Shown: in pieces, positions 33,916 to 41,884 of the stretch
How the letters are laid out: every line of letters starts with the position of its first letter
Position numbering within the stretch: the first letter of the stretch is position 1
Assembly (NCBI RefSeq): GCF_947631635.1
Contig: NZ_CANRMB010000001.1
Location: 62,001-126,000 of the forward strand
Length of the DNA: 64,000 nt
Direction of reading: 5' to 3'
Source of the DNA: an uncultured Dysosmobacter sp.
GTDB taxonomy: Bacteria > Bacillota > Clostridia > Oscillospirales > Oscillospiraceae
Position numbers and translations under genes: made by a program
The notes under the pieces: model-generated
The model's database searches: none
What the model was told of the DNA's origin: nothing
The model's input: only the letters and a program-made list of their open reading frames with translations

Positions 33916-35069
33916 TCCCATTCTTTAGCCATCGCAATCAGATCTATCCGGCTGTCTGGAATGGACGCGGCGCCGTGGAAAAACATTTTACGCACATAGA
34001 GGACTGGCAGCGGGAATATGATATCTATCGCATCATGCAAATGCCGCATCCGGAATTGTTGGAAGCGGCGCCCAAGGTTTTGACAATAGCGCTTTGCCCG
34101 CAGCCCACAATGCTTGAGGAGCTGGAGAGGCAGGAATCTGCCGGGTTTGACCCCGCTCCCTGGCATGCACTCTCAGATTGGCTCCTTGGGTGCGAACGCA
34201 CAGTCGGGCTGCTGCCCTCTGAGGGCAATCTGAGAAACTTTTTATGGGATGCCGAGCATAGAACCATTTGGGGGATCGATTTTGAAAATTACCTCCCGGC
34301 CTTGCCAAGCCAATGTGGAGCATCGCTGATTGCCGTGCTGCTGGAGTATACGCCCTCCGATACCCCCGTGAAGCAAGCAGCAGCTGCACTGCTCACAGAG
34401 CGGCTGGATGCGTCAGCTTCAGCGATCCATGCGGCACGTATCAGCCTGCAGCAGGCCAGAGAGAAGAGAAGGCGGAAGGCGTTTTCCGGAATCGTATTGG
34501 CAGGCGGCCGTTCGAGCCGTATGGGGCGCAGCAAAGCCGGATTATGCTTATGCGGCAAGACATTTTTAGAGTGGCAGATTGAGAAACTCAGGTCCTTGGA
34601 AATTACAGATATTCTTCTTTCCGGAGCCAACTGTCCCACGATACCTGGCACCCGAAGAATACCGGATTTATTGGCGGACCGCGGGCCATTAGGCGGACTT
34701 CACGCCTGCCTGCAAGCTGCAAAGTGTCCGCAATGCGTCGTATTGACCGTAGATATGCCCCTGCTTCCGGAATCTGTGCTTGCAAAGATGTGCCGCTGTC
34801 ACGAAACGGAAGTGACAGTGCTGGAGCATGGCGGAATGCAGGAGCCTTTGGTTGGTGTGTATAACAGCGATGTCGCCGGACCAATCGCCGCATTGATCGC
34901 AGAGCATAGCGCACCTGTCCGCAAACTGTGGGAACGGGTTGATTGGTCTGCATTTGAATATGACGGCCCGGAGGAGTTGATTTTAAACTGCAACACGCCG
35001 GAAGAATTTGCTCAAGCAGAGCACTATGTCAGGCGTATTGCTGGGCAATACAGTTATATGTGTATCTAA
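33912..35069 (+). CDS. Phosphotransferase-like domain fused to MobA-type nucleotidyltransferase (copy 2)
   Basis: This 385-residue paralogue of 1054-2205 has the same two domains. In the kinase-like part the catalytic Asp position reads SEGNLRNFL (Glu instead of Asp) while GIDFEN keeps the metal-binding Asp, so kinase activity may be reduced or altered. The MobA part is complete: LAGGRSSRMGRSKA, DRGPLGGLHACL and LTVDMPLLP. The ATG overlaps the stop of the preceding gene by four bases. It ends the riboswitch-linked operon; after it comes a stretch without genes and an opposing terminator. Confidence 0.7.
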   Translation: MIPFFSHRNQIYPAVWNGRGAVEKHFTHIEDWQREYDIYRIMQMPHPELLEAAPKVLTIALCPQPTMLEELERQESAGFDPAPWHALSDWLLGCERTVGLLPSEGNLRNFLWDAEHRTIWGIDFENYLPALPSQCGASLIAVLLEYTPSDTPVKQAAAALLTERLDASASAIHAARISLQQAREKRRRKAFSGIVLAGGRSSRMGRSKAGLCLCGKTFLEWQIEKLRSLEITDILLSGANCPTIPGTRRIPDLLADRGPLGGLHACLQAAKCPQCVVLTVDMPLLPESVLAKMCRCHETEVTVLEHGGMQEPLVGVYNSDVAGPIAALIAEHSAPVRKLWERVDWSAFEYDGPEELILNCNTPEEFAQAEHYVRRIAGQYSYMCI

Positions 35070-35216
35070 TACAAAATAATCTGGTTCAGTCGCTCAAAGA
35101 CCAGCAGCATTCTGAGCGGCAGCAAGCTAATGTCCATGATACGCTGTCAATATCGTCCAATATCATCTATGCCCATATGCAAGATGGGTAAAATTTACGC
35201 CGCATATACAATGAAA

Positions 35217-35259
35217 AAAGCGCCCCTGGCAGTTACAAATGAACTGCCAGGGGCGCTTT
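35217..35259 (-). terminator. Intrinsic terminator (minus strand)
   Basis: An 18-bp perfect stem (arms 35217-35234 and 35242-35259) is followed on the minus strand by TTTTTTCATT. It ends the truncated minus-strand gene described next. Confidence 0.85.
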
Positions 35260-35264
35260 GCTGT

Positions 35265-35398
35265 TCACAGCTCCGCCAGTTTTTCCTTCAACTCCCCATC
35301 CGTCAGCTCTCCCCGTTCAGCCTGCTCCAGGATCTTCTGCGCCTGGGCTGCGGAGGCATTCCACTCATCCACGCTGATCTTGCCTCGGACCTTTCTTT
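35265..35398 (-). pseudogene. Truncated C-terminal gene fragment at the mobilizable-element edge
   Basis: The last 43 or so codons of a minus-strand gene remain (ISVDEWNASAAQAQKILEQA ... LTDGELKEKLAEL), a charged helical tail like SHOCT-type C-termini. The frame is open up to the point where the plus-strand excisionase remnant begins, so element insertion or deletion removed its front part. The family is not recognised with certainty. Confidence 0.45.
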
Positions 35399-35602
35399 AT
35401 GAAAGAATCGATTTACAACAACTACAACGACCTGCCGCTGGTTCTCACCGCAGAGATGGTATCTAAGATACTGGGCATATCGCTGTCCAGAGGGTATGAG
35501 CTGATGCATGAGCCGGGCTTCCCGGTGCTAAGAGACGGCAGCAGGGTGGTGGCCCCATAAGAGGCGTTTATTAATTGGGCGGAGGAGCACACGGGGGACG
35601 AA
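35399..35602 (+). pseudogene. Excisionase-like helix-turn-helix gene with premature stop
   Basis: MKESIYNNYNDLPLVLTAEM and VSKILGISLSRGYELM match the MerR-like excisionase at 38630-38842. After VVAP an in-frame TAA (35558-35560) replaces a codon; beyond it the frame continues EAFINWAEEHTGDEVK, the normal end. The gene is therefore a single nonsense mutation away from intact, and the element has a second copy downstream. Confidence 0.7.
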
Positions 35603-36210
35603 GTGAAGTGCCGAGTGTGTGCAAAGCATGATCCGCTGCGCAACTGTTTTCTGCTGCCAAACGAAATATATGCGTTCGGTCTGTCTCACGGCGCCATCGC
35701 CATCTATGGGTATCTCCTCTGCATTGAAAAGAGAAAGCCCTTTCAGGTGTATCCAGGTACAGAATCATTGACAGAGCGGGACACATAAGCATCAACACGG
35801 TGGCAAAATATGTGCGGGAGTTGGAAGAGCGGCAGCTCATCTGAACAGAATCGACCCCAGTCATCACGCAGAATGGCCGGAAGCGCAACTGCGCTCTGCA
35901 GTATCACATCCGGCCCATTCAGGAGGCAGTGGACTTCCACAACGAGCGGCAGATGCAAGCCCTGGAAGCGGCAGTAGAACGGCAAAGCACCCAAGCCAAG
36001 GTGTCCGCCTCTCGTCACCCCCAGGAGCCGCTGTGCGGAGCGTTGATGGAAGCCCAGGGGCCCAGAGCCCGGCTGGAGATGGCAAGGCCAACATAGGGCC
36101 GTTTCCGGGGAACGAAGGAACAGCGGGGAACGAAGGAACAGCAGGATAAAGGACAGACGCCGCAAGCGGCCCCTGCCCAAACCACTTCTGCCCGCAGTGC
36201 GGGCAATTGA
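35603..36210 (+). pseudogene. Helix-turn-helix replication/regulatory protein, frameshifted
   Basis: CRVCAKHDPLRNCFLLPNEI, then SHGAIAIYGYLLCIE and, after a frameshift near 35783, SINTVAKYVRELEERQL and IRPIQEAVDFHNERQM match a helix-turn-helix protein common at the start of Firmicutes mobilizable elements. Additional stops at about 35842 and 36094 confirm that it is dead. The GTG start lies in frame with the excisionase remnant. Confidence 0.7.
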
Positions 36211-36348
36211 CGGGGATTTCCGGGATATCAAAGGTGACGTCTGTTTTAGCAACAAAAATGGCCTCTGGCATCTATGCCCCTCAACTCCGCTGTTTCCAAG
36301 GGATTGAGCGGCGTCTGAGCCCCACATTTCAAGAATTTCGGAGGTATT

Positions 36349-36774
36349 ATGAACAAAGACACACGAGAGCGGTTAAGCCTGCGGGTCTCGTCGGTGACCA
36401 GTTATCGACTGCATGCTGCATACAAAAGATCCGGCTGCCGCAGCATGAACGAACTGGCTGAGCAGGCAATCAATTTTTATCTGGACTATCTGGATACTGG
36501 CAGCGCCGGAGATTTTCTCCCCACGGCGCTGAAGTCCTACGTGGATGGCCGTCTGGGAAAGATGGAGGACCGATTGGCGGCGCTGTCCTTCAAGCAGGCG
36601 GTGGAGTTGGATATGCCCTCCGGCATTATTGCGGACAGTGTTCAGCTCGACGAGGACGACCTGCGCCGTCGCCGTGCGGAGAGCGTCAAAAATGTGAAGC
36701 GGACCAATGGACGCATCTCGTTCGAGCAGCGGGTGCGGGAAAGCTGGGAGGACGGAGACCCGTGGCAAGACTGA
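36349..36774 (+). CDS. Mobilization accessory protein (relaxosome, ribbon-helix-helix-like)
   Basis: The 141-residue protein begins with a short DNA-binding-like segment (RLSLRVSSVTSYRLHAAYKR, then MNELAEQAINFYLDYL) resembling CopG/MobC-type relaxosome proteins, and continues with a charged helical tail. It overlaps the relaxase gene by 13 bases, so they are co-translated. It probably binds the transfer origin and helps the relaxase nick. TTCGGAGGTATT precedes the ATG. The transfer origin itself should lie just upstream (36210-36348), but I see no diagnostic repeat. Confidence 0.6.
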   Translation: MNKDTRERLSLRVSSVTSYRLHAAYKRSGCRSMNELAEQAINFYLDYLDTGSAGDFLPTALKSYVDGRLGKMEDRLAALSFKQAVELDMPSGIIADSVQLDEDDLRRRRAESVKNVKRTNGRISFEQRVRESWEDGDPWQD

Positions 36775-38519
36775 TTGTCAAAAGTCCCTACATCCAGGGC
36801 AAGGGTGCGGGAGGTTACCTGAAGTACATCGGCACCCGTGACGGTGTGGAGCTGCTGCCCTCCGGCTACATGGCGTACATGGCGGAGCGCCCCCAGTCCT
36901 ACGGGCTATTCGGTGACGAAGAGAGCGTGGACATGGACGCCGCCATGCAGGAGCTCAACGAGTACCCAGGCAACATCTGGACACACATCATCTCGCTCAA
37001 GCGGGAGGACGCAGAACGGCTGGGCTACGACAACGCCAAGGCATGGTGCAACCTGCTCCGCACCCACCGCAACGACATCGCCGCGGCGATGCACATCTCG
37101 CCCAAGGACTTCCGCTGGTGTGCTGCGTTCCACAATGAGGGCGATCACCCACACGTACACATGATGGCCTGGTCAGCAAAGCCAGGACAGGCATATCTCA
37201 ATAAGGATGGCATCCGCAAGATCAAGTCCGAGCTGACCAACGATATCTTCCACATGGAGATGCTCCACCTGTATGAACAAAAGTCGGTGTCTCGTGATGA
37301 GCTGGTGCGTCAGGCCCGCAAAGCCATGCGGGAACTGACCGGACAGATGCAACACAGCATCTGCGATCTCCCGGAAGCGGAACAACTAGTCATGCAGTTG
37401 GCGGCGCAGCTGGAAACGGTCAAAGGGAAAAAGTCCTATGGCTATCTGCCCAAGTCAGTGAAGAAAACCGTGGACGAGATCGTAGATCAGATGGAGCAGC
37501 TCCCGGTGGTTAACGAATGCTACGAAGCATGGTGGACGCTTCAGTGCCAGGTGGATGACTACTATGCGGAGCGGGAACGTCAGCGTCCGCCGCTGTCACA
37601 GCAGAAAGAATTCCACCAGATCAAGAACGCGGTCATCCGGGAAGCGGAAAACATCCGTCTGGGTGTGGTCACCTTCGAGGACGGGGGTATTGCGACAGAG
37701 GATGAGCCGGAGGAAACTGCAGGTATCTCCTACGACTTCTGGGCGCTGCGGGACATCATTCAGAATGATGATCTGCCCATGGCGGAGCGAGACGAGTCCG
37801 TGGCGCGGCTGCAGCGTCTGGCGGAGGACGGCAACCCGCACGCGCAGTATCTCATGGGGAAGCTGTGGCGGGACGGTCCTCTGCTGACGCCGGACTGGGT
37901 AAACGCACGATACTGGTTCACGCAGGCAGCAGAGCAGGGATCAGGGGCGGCACAGTATGCGCTGGGCAAGTTGCTCCTCTCCGACGATCCAGAGGTCCGG
38001 GACCCGGACGAGGGCATCCGCTGGCTGAAGCGGGCCGCCCAGAACGGCAGCCAGTACGCCGCCTACCGGTTGGGGAAGCTGTATCTCCAAGGAGAACAGG
38101 TCCCGAAGGATGTGTCCAGAGCGCTGGAGTACCTGACCACCTCTGCCCAACTGGGAAACCAGTACGCCCAATATATGTTGGGTAAACTGTACCTCATGGG
38201 CCAGAGTGTGCCGCAGGACCAGGAACAAGCAATCCACTGGCTCACGCTGTCTACTGGCCAGGGGAATGCGTACGCGCAATTCTTCCTGGACCGGCAGGAC
38301 GCGCTCCGTCCGCTATCCGTCATGCTGTCTGTAACCAAACTGCTTTATCACATGAGCAGGATATTCCAAGAGCAGCTCCCTGCCCCTGTCATCCCTGGCG
38401 GTATTAAGATGGACCGCAAGCTGCGCAGAAAGCTCCAGGAAAAGAAGATCGCCCTGGGCCATAAGCCGGATGACCATGAGGAACAGCAGCATGGCGGCTG
38501 GAACATGACCATGGGATGA
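36762..38519 (+). CDS. MobL-like relaxase with C-terminal Sel1 repeats
   Basis: This 585-residue protein starts at GTG 36762 with a relaxase domain: the YIQGKGAGGYLKYIGTRDGV start and the metal-binding HPHVHMMAW (about residues 127-135) belong to the MobP/MobL type. Residues about 345-510 contain four or five Sel1-like helical repeats (HAQYLMGKLWRDG, AAQYALGKLLLS, YAAYRLGKLYLQGEQVPKD, YAQYMLGKLYLMGQSVPQD), usually protein-interaction modules. It nicks the transfer origin and pilots DNA into the recipient. The repeats may contact the helper's coupling protein (inference). Confidence 0.82.
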   Translation: MARLIVKSPYIQGKGAGGYLKYIGTRDGVELLPSGYMAYMAERPQSYGLFGDEESVDMDAAMQELNEYPGNIWTHIISLKREDAERLGYDNAKAWCNLLRTHRNDIAAAMHISPKDFRWCAAFHNEGDHPHVHMMAWSAKPGQAYLNKDGIRKIKSELTNDIFHMEMLHLYEQKSVSRDELVRQARKAMRELTGQMQHSICDLPEAEQLVMQLAAQLETVKGKKSYGYLPKSVKKTVDEIVDQMEQLPVVNECYEAWWTLQCQVDDYYAERERQRPPLSQQKEFHQIKNAVIREAENIRLGVVTFEDGGIATEDEPEETAGISYDFWALRDIIQNDDLPMAERDESVARLQRLAEDGNPHAQYLMGKLWRDGPLLTPDWVNARYWFTQAAEQGSGAAQYALGKLLLSDDPEVRDPDEGIRWLKRAAQNGSQYAAYRLGKLYLQGEQVPKDVSRALEYLTTSAQLGNQYAQYMLGKLYLMGQSVPQDQEQAIHWLTLSTGQGNAYAQFFLDRQDALRPLSVMLSVTKLLYHMSRIFQEQLPAPVIPGGIKMDRKLRRKLQEKKIALGHKPDDHEEQQHGGWNMTMG

Positions 38520-38545
38520 CCGCAGCTCCTGCGGGAGGTCCCCTC

Positions 38546-38583
38546 CATCAGATGGTGGGGAAATAAATCAACAAGACGAATGA
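38546..38583 (+). repeat. Copy 2 of the 38-bp element-derived repeat
   Basis: This spacer between relaxase and excisionase genes is nearly identical to 18866-18903. CATCAGATGG/TGGGGAAAT could matter for regulation of the downstream excisionase/integrase genes. Confidence 0.75.
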
Positions 38584-38629
38584 TAACAAAATAAAAGGCC
38601 CTTTTGATTGGAAGGGAGAAAGGATATCC

Positions 38630-38842
38630 ATGAAAGAAGTAAAGTTTAAATTCTATGAAGAGCTTCCGCTGATGCTCTCGGTTCCCGAGATGGCGGCTGC
38701 ACTGGGCATTTCCCGCGCCGGAGCCTATGAACTGGTTCGGACAGAGGAATTCCCTGCGTTGAAGATCGGCTCCCGTATCGTCATCCCCAAAGACAAACTT
38801 CAGGAGTGGGTGTACCAGAATACTGGGAAAAAGGAAACCTGA
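38630..38842 (+). CDS. xis: Excisionase (MerR-type helix-turn-helix)
   Basis: The 70-residue protein matches Tn916-type excisionases: LPLMLSVPEMAAALGISRAG, then AYELVRTEEFPALKIGSRIV and a final KLQEWVYQNTGK. It binds DNA arms near the attachment sites and directs the integrase to excision. GGAGAAAGGATATCC precedes the ATG. It lies ahead of a small protein gene and the integrase, forming the recombination module, and replaces the broken copy at 35399. Confidence 0.85.
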   Translation: MKEVKFKFYEELPLMLSVPEMAAALGISRAGAYELVRTEEFPALKIGSRIVIPKDKLQEWVYQNTGKKET

Positions 38843-38852
38843 TACAAAAATG

Positions 38853-38880
38853 GGGCTGCACTCAGATAACAGGGTGCAGC
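38853..38880 (+). terminator. Hairpin after xis
   Basis: GGCTGCAC ... GTGCAGCC forms an 8-bp stem with a 12-base loop 11 bases after the xis stop. There is no strong T-run, so it is a weak terminator or attenuator. Confidence 0.4.
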
Positions 38881-38976
38881 CCTGAAATTGATAACAATCT
38901 GATAACTCGACGCCGTTGAGATAGCTATTAAGGTCAGTGCATGATATGTTGTGTTGCTGACAGGAGGTGGCACACG

Positions 38977-39285
38977 ATGCACGACTATATGAAAGCCTTG
39001 CAAGAGCGGTTCGATTTACCGTCACATAGGACAAACTGGCTGGAAAAGAAAGTGGCTAAGGCCTGCAGGCAGCTTGCTGGCAAGCTATCCAAGGCGGAAA
39101 GGAAAATGCTCCTGCGGTTGACCGATCTGGAGGACGAGTTGCGGGACGAAGCCAGGCTGGACAGCTTCATTGCGGGATTCAGACTAGCGCAGGGCATCCA
39201 GCAGGAACTGGATCCGCCATACAGCTTCGAGGATGAGCATGAACAAAAAGCCAGCGAACTGGCAGGACAGGAGGTGGCCACATAA
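38977..39285 (+). CDS. Small conserved mobile-element protein
   Basis: This 102-residue, highly charged, helical protein (MHDYMKALQERFDLP ... SFIAGFRLAQGIQQEL) is of a type often found between excisionase and integrase in Clostridia elements. Its function is unknown. CAGGAGGTGG precedes the ATG at 38977, and the stop TAA shares its last A with the integrase ATG, so translation is coupled. Confidence 0.65.
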   Translation: MHDYMKALQERFDLPSHRTNWLEKKVAKACRQLAGKLSKAERKMLLRLTDLEDELRDEARLDSFIAGFRLAQGIQQELDPPYSFEDEHEQKASELAGQEVAT

Positions 39286-40442
39286 TGGGAAAGAAACGCG
39301 CCAACGGCGAGGGCAGCATCCGCAAGCGGAAGGATGGACGCTGGGAGGGCTTCTACACAGCGGCCTATGATCCGGTAACTGGAAAGCAGAAGCTCAAGAA
39401 CGTGCTGGGTAGGACACAGGCGGAGGTCAAGGAAAAGCTGAAAAAGGCTATTGCGGACAGCCAGCGGCTGGACATGAACCGAAGCGGCACCCACACAGTG
39501 GGGAGTTGGATAAAAATGTGGTATGAGGTCTACGCCGAGCCTCGGCTTCGGGAGAAAACAAAAGACTACTATCTGAACTACATCGACAAGCACATCATCC
39601 CTAGCCTCGGAAATGTTCTGTTGGACAAGCTGACTACTATCCAGATTCAGAAATTCTACAACGACCTTCAGAAGAATGGCCGGGTGCGGCGATATAAGCA
39701 CATTGAACTGAAAGACAAGGGCTTGAGTGTCCGGGTGGTCCACGGTATCCACACCCTGCTGAACAACTGCCTGGAACAGGCGGTGGCGGAACGGCTGATT
39801 CTGGTGAATCCTGCGAGGGGATGCAAACTGCCGAAAATGGAAAAACGGGAGATGAAGGTCCTGCCGGAAGACAAAATCAAGCCCTACCTGATGGAAGCGG
39901 ACAAGCGCGGATTACTGGCTCCCTTCTATCTGGAACTGACCACGGGGCTGAGACGTGGGGAACTCCTCGCCCTCCTCTGGACAGACCTGGACGTGGAAAA
40001 CAGGACAATCTCCATCACAAAGCAGGTAAACCGCATCAAGGGCGAGCTGGTAGTGAGCCAGCCGAAAACGCAGAACTCCGTCCGCGTCCTGCCAGTCTCA
40101 CAGCAGGCGGTGGACCTGCTGGTGGAGGAGCACAAGAAGCATCCAGGAAATCCGTATATGTTCCCGTCACCCAAAACAGGCGGAATGTTTGATCCAGATT
40201 CCTTCCGGCACACCCATGAAAAGATTCTCAAGGTCATCGGCGCAGAGCACATTCGGTTCCATGACCTCAGACACACGTTCGCAACCTTATCGCTGAAGAA
40301 TGGCATAGACGTGAAGACCCTGTCCAGCACCCTGGGACATTACAGCGCGGGCTTCACGTTGAGCACCTACACCCACGCCACGCCGGATATGATGCGGGAA
40401 GCGGCAGATACGATGGGGAATGTGATTGGGCAGGCCATATAG
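39285..40442 (+). CDS. int: Tyrosine-type site-specific integrase
   Basis: The 385-residue protein has an N-terminal arm-binding domain (GSIRKRKDGRWEGFY), a SAM-like core-binding domain and a catalytic domain with the conserved Arg in TTGLRRGELLALL, HDLRHTFATL (His, Arg) and the nucleophile Tyr in STYTHA after LGHYS. It inserts the element into the 3' end of a tRNA-Val gene, whose truncated copy lies 230 bases downstream. It starts one base into the previous stop. Confidence 0.9.
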   Translation: MGKKRANGEGSIRKRKDGRWEGFYTAAYDPVTGKQKLKNVLGRTQAEVKEKLKKAIADSQRLDMNRSGTHTVGSWIKMWYEVYAEPRLREKTKDYYLNYIDKHIIPSLGNVLLDKLTTIQIQKFYNDLQKNGRVRRYKHIELKDKGLSVRVVHGIHTLLNNCLEQAVAERLILVNPARGCKLPKMEKREMKVLPEDKIKPYLMEADKRGLLAPFYLELTTGLRRGELLALLWTDLDVENRTISITKQVNRIKGELVVSQPKTQNSVRVLPVSQQAVDLLVEEHKKHPGNPYMFPSPKTGGMFDPDSFRHTHEKILKVIGAEHIRFHDLRHTFATLSLKNGIDVKTLSSTLGHYSAGFTLSTYTHATPDMMREAADTMGNVIGQAI

Positions 40443-40633
40443 AATCCACAAAAAAGACGGCCAAAATTCTATATGGCGGAACCACGGAAAAACGGCGAAA
40501 AAGCGGCACCGGGCAGGGAAAATCCTGTCCGGTGCTGCCTTGTTCTGTCGGGTACTATCGTCGTATTGGTCAGCGTATTAGTCGGCACAGAAGTGTAAAT
40601 TTTAGGGTTGACTTTTGACGGTGGAATACAAAG
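40443..40633. other. Spacer between integrase and attachment site
   Basis: No gene is visible. It contains a short stem around 40505-40535 (GGCACCGG...CCGGTGC) close to the integrase stop, which may terminate the element's transcription, and GTATTGGTCAGCGTATTAG, which also occurs in altered form near 18709. Confidence 0.4.
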
Positions 40634-40669
40634 AAAAGTTCCTGATTTCTAGCGAAATCAGGAACTTTT
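40634..40669. terminator. Terminator hairpin of the former tRNA-Val gene
   Basis: A 16-bp perfect stem (AAAAGTTCCTGATTTC and complement) with loop TAGC lies directly behind the CCA end of the tRNA-Val fragment (minus strand). Its copy is at 18508-18544. Confidence 0.8.
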
Positions 40670-40716
40670 TGGTGGAGACTACTGGACTCGAACCAGTGAC
40701 CTCCTGCGTGTGAAGC
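40670..40716 (-). repeat. tRNA-Val(CAC) 3' half, attachment site
   Basis: On the minus strand this reads from the anticodon loop TTCACAC (anticodon CAC) through the stem GCAGG, the T-arm ACTGG-TTCGAGT-CCAGT and the acceptor strand to the encoded CCA. The 5' half of the tRNA is absent; sequence past 40716 does not pair. It is therefore the duplicated tRNA end made by integration, shared by the element on the left and probably the prophage on the right. Confidence 0.8.
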
Positions 40717-40871
40717 AGAATTGTTGAAAAATGGTAGCAAATCAGAGGGAATAATACGGGGAAAACGGCACTTTTCGCCATAATATGTTGCTCTATTTGT
40801 TTTCATGTACGACCACTTTTCCGACCACTTCCGATGACGCATGAGGCCGATTTGCCTGATTTGGACACGGT

Positions 40872-41555
40872 TTATCCCACTGCCGCCTCCATCCCCGCAG
40901 CCTGTAGCTTTCTGTCGAAACCGCCGCCTCGGTAGACGAACACCAGCGTCCGCACCTGCTCGTGGGTCAGATTGATGATATCGCCGTTGCCGTCGGGGTC
41001 GGAGCCGTCGCCTTGGATGATCCCGGCCGTCATAAGCTGTTCGATGATGGGCCGGAACTTCTCCGGGACATCCTTCAAGTATTTGTAGGTATTCACGTTG
41101 CGTTCCTCCTCTGTAACAGGTGTGTTGAAAAGTGTCTGCTCCGCCGCCCTGCGCCGCATCAGGCCCACCAGGATCTCGCCTCCGGCCCGATTATACTTTG
41201 CCATGGCATCCCGAATCTGGGGCAGCGTGCGGCCTTTGCAAAGCGTTTTCAGACTGCCCACGCCGCAGTTGAAGGTAAAGGAGATCAGTGCGTCCCGCTG
41301 ATTGGCGTTCAACTGGGCGGTCTGGGGGCAATAAACCGGATTATCCACCGCATTTGCGAACCGCTGGCAGTCCGCCACCAGAAGGGCGTCTGCCTGGGCC
41401 TGGGTGATGACCTGTCCCTCTTTTACATCAGGCCCGTAATGGCCCCAGCCGATGGTCCAGTATTTCTCCGTTGGGACGGCTTTGTACGCTTTCAGACGGC
41501 ATCCCTCGAACTTTTTGATAAGCGCCAGTCCAGCGGCGCCAATAGGTCTACTCAT
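40872..41555 (-). CDS. Phage lysozyme (GH24 endolysin)
   Basis: The 227-residue protein has the T4-type muramidase motif LIKKFEGCRLKAY with the catalytic Glu, WTIGWGHYG and FTFNCGVGSL. Residues about 160-227 form an extra C-terminal domain (YLKDVPEKFRPIIEQLMTAG, then GDGSDPDGNGDIINLT) of the kind thought to bind the cell wall or calcium. It degrades peptidoglycan at lysis. Its ATG overlaps the end of the holin gene by eight bases. It is the last gene of the prophage late operon. Confidence 0.88.
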   Translation of the reverse strand: MSRPIGAAGLALIKKFEGCRLKAYKAVPTEKYWTIGWGHYGPDVKEGQVITQAQADALLVADCQRFANAVDNPVYCPQTAQLNANQRDALISFTFNCGVGSLKTLCKGRTLPQIRDAMAKYNRAGGEILVGLMRRRAAEQTLFNTPVTEEERNVNTYKYLKDVPEKFRPIIEQLMTAGIIQGDGSDPDGNGDIINLTHEQVRTLVFVYRGGGFDRKLQAAGMEAAVG

Positions 41556-41865
41556 TGCTCCCACCCGCCAGTCCTTTCAAGTGCTTGATAAGATCCTCAT
41601 ACAGTCCATCATATCCGTTCATGGCCACATATGCCACCACGAGGCCCGCTACTGCGCCGCTGGCGTACCAGTACCAGGTGGCCGTCACGCTGAAGATCTC
41701 CAGATAGGCAGCCGTGGCCGCCAGCGTCAGGGCCACGGCCACCACCGGAGCGATCAGCTTGGCGTGGTCCGCAAATACGCCGCACAGGCCTTTGATGACG
41801 TTGGTGAGCATGTTGGTTAGCGCCACCAGCAGAGGCAGAACCATCAAAATCGTTACGATATTCAT
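41548..41865 (-). CDS. Holin-like membrane protein
   Basis: This 105-residue protein has two or three hydrophobic segments (VTILMVLPLLVALTNMLTNV, LIAPVVAVALTLAATAAYLE and WYASGAVAGLVVAYVAM) and a short charged C-terminus. Position right before the lysozyme, with overlapping genes, supports a holin that opens the membrane at lysis. AAAGGAAATAT precedes the ATG at 41865. A strong minus-strand terminator stands only about 20 bases upstream, so its own transcription needs read-through or another promoter. Confidence 0.75.
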   Translation of the reverse strand: MNIVTILMVLPLLVALTNMLTNVIKGLCGVFADHAKLIAPVVAVALTLAATAAYLEIFSVTATWYWYASGAVAGLVVAYVAMNGYDGLYEDLIKHLKGLAGGSNE

Positions 41866-41884
41866 ATATTTCCTTTCCGGGCGC

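Larger units (their letters stand above)
35399..40716 (+). mobile_element. Integrative mobilizable element at tRNA-Val, partly decayed
   Basis: It carries, in order, remnants of an excisionase and helix-turn-helix gene, a mobilization accessory protein, a relaxase, an excisionase, a small conserved protein and a tyrosine integrase. It ends at a truncated tRNA-Val 3' half. There are no conjugation (type IV secretion) genes, so it would depend on a helper. The left att site is not visible, so the true left boundary is uncertain. Confidence 0.7.

Noticed and set aside
40570-40842. A 90-residue minus-strand frame containing SASHAGGHWFESSSL
   Set aside because: This is the translation of the tRNA-Val 3' end and its terminator, a common annotation error, not a gene.
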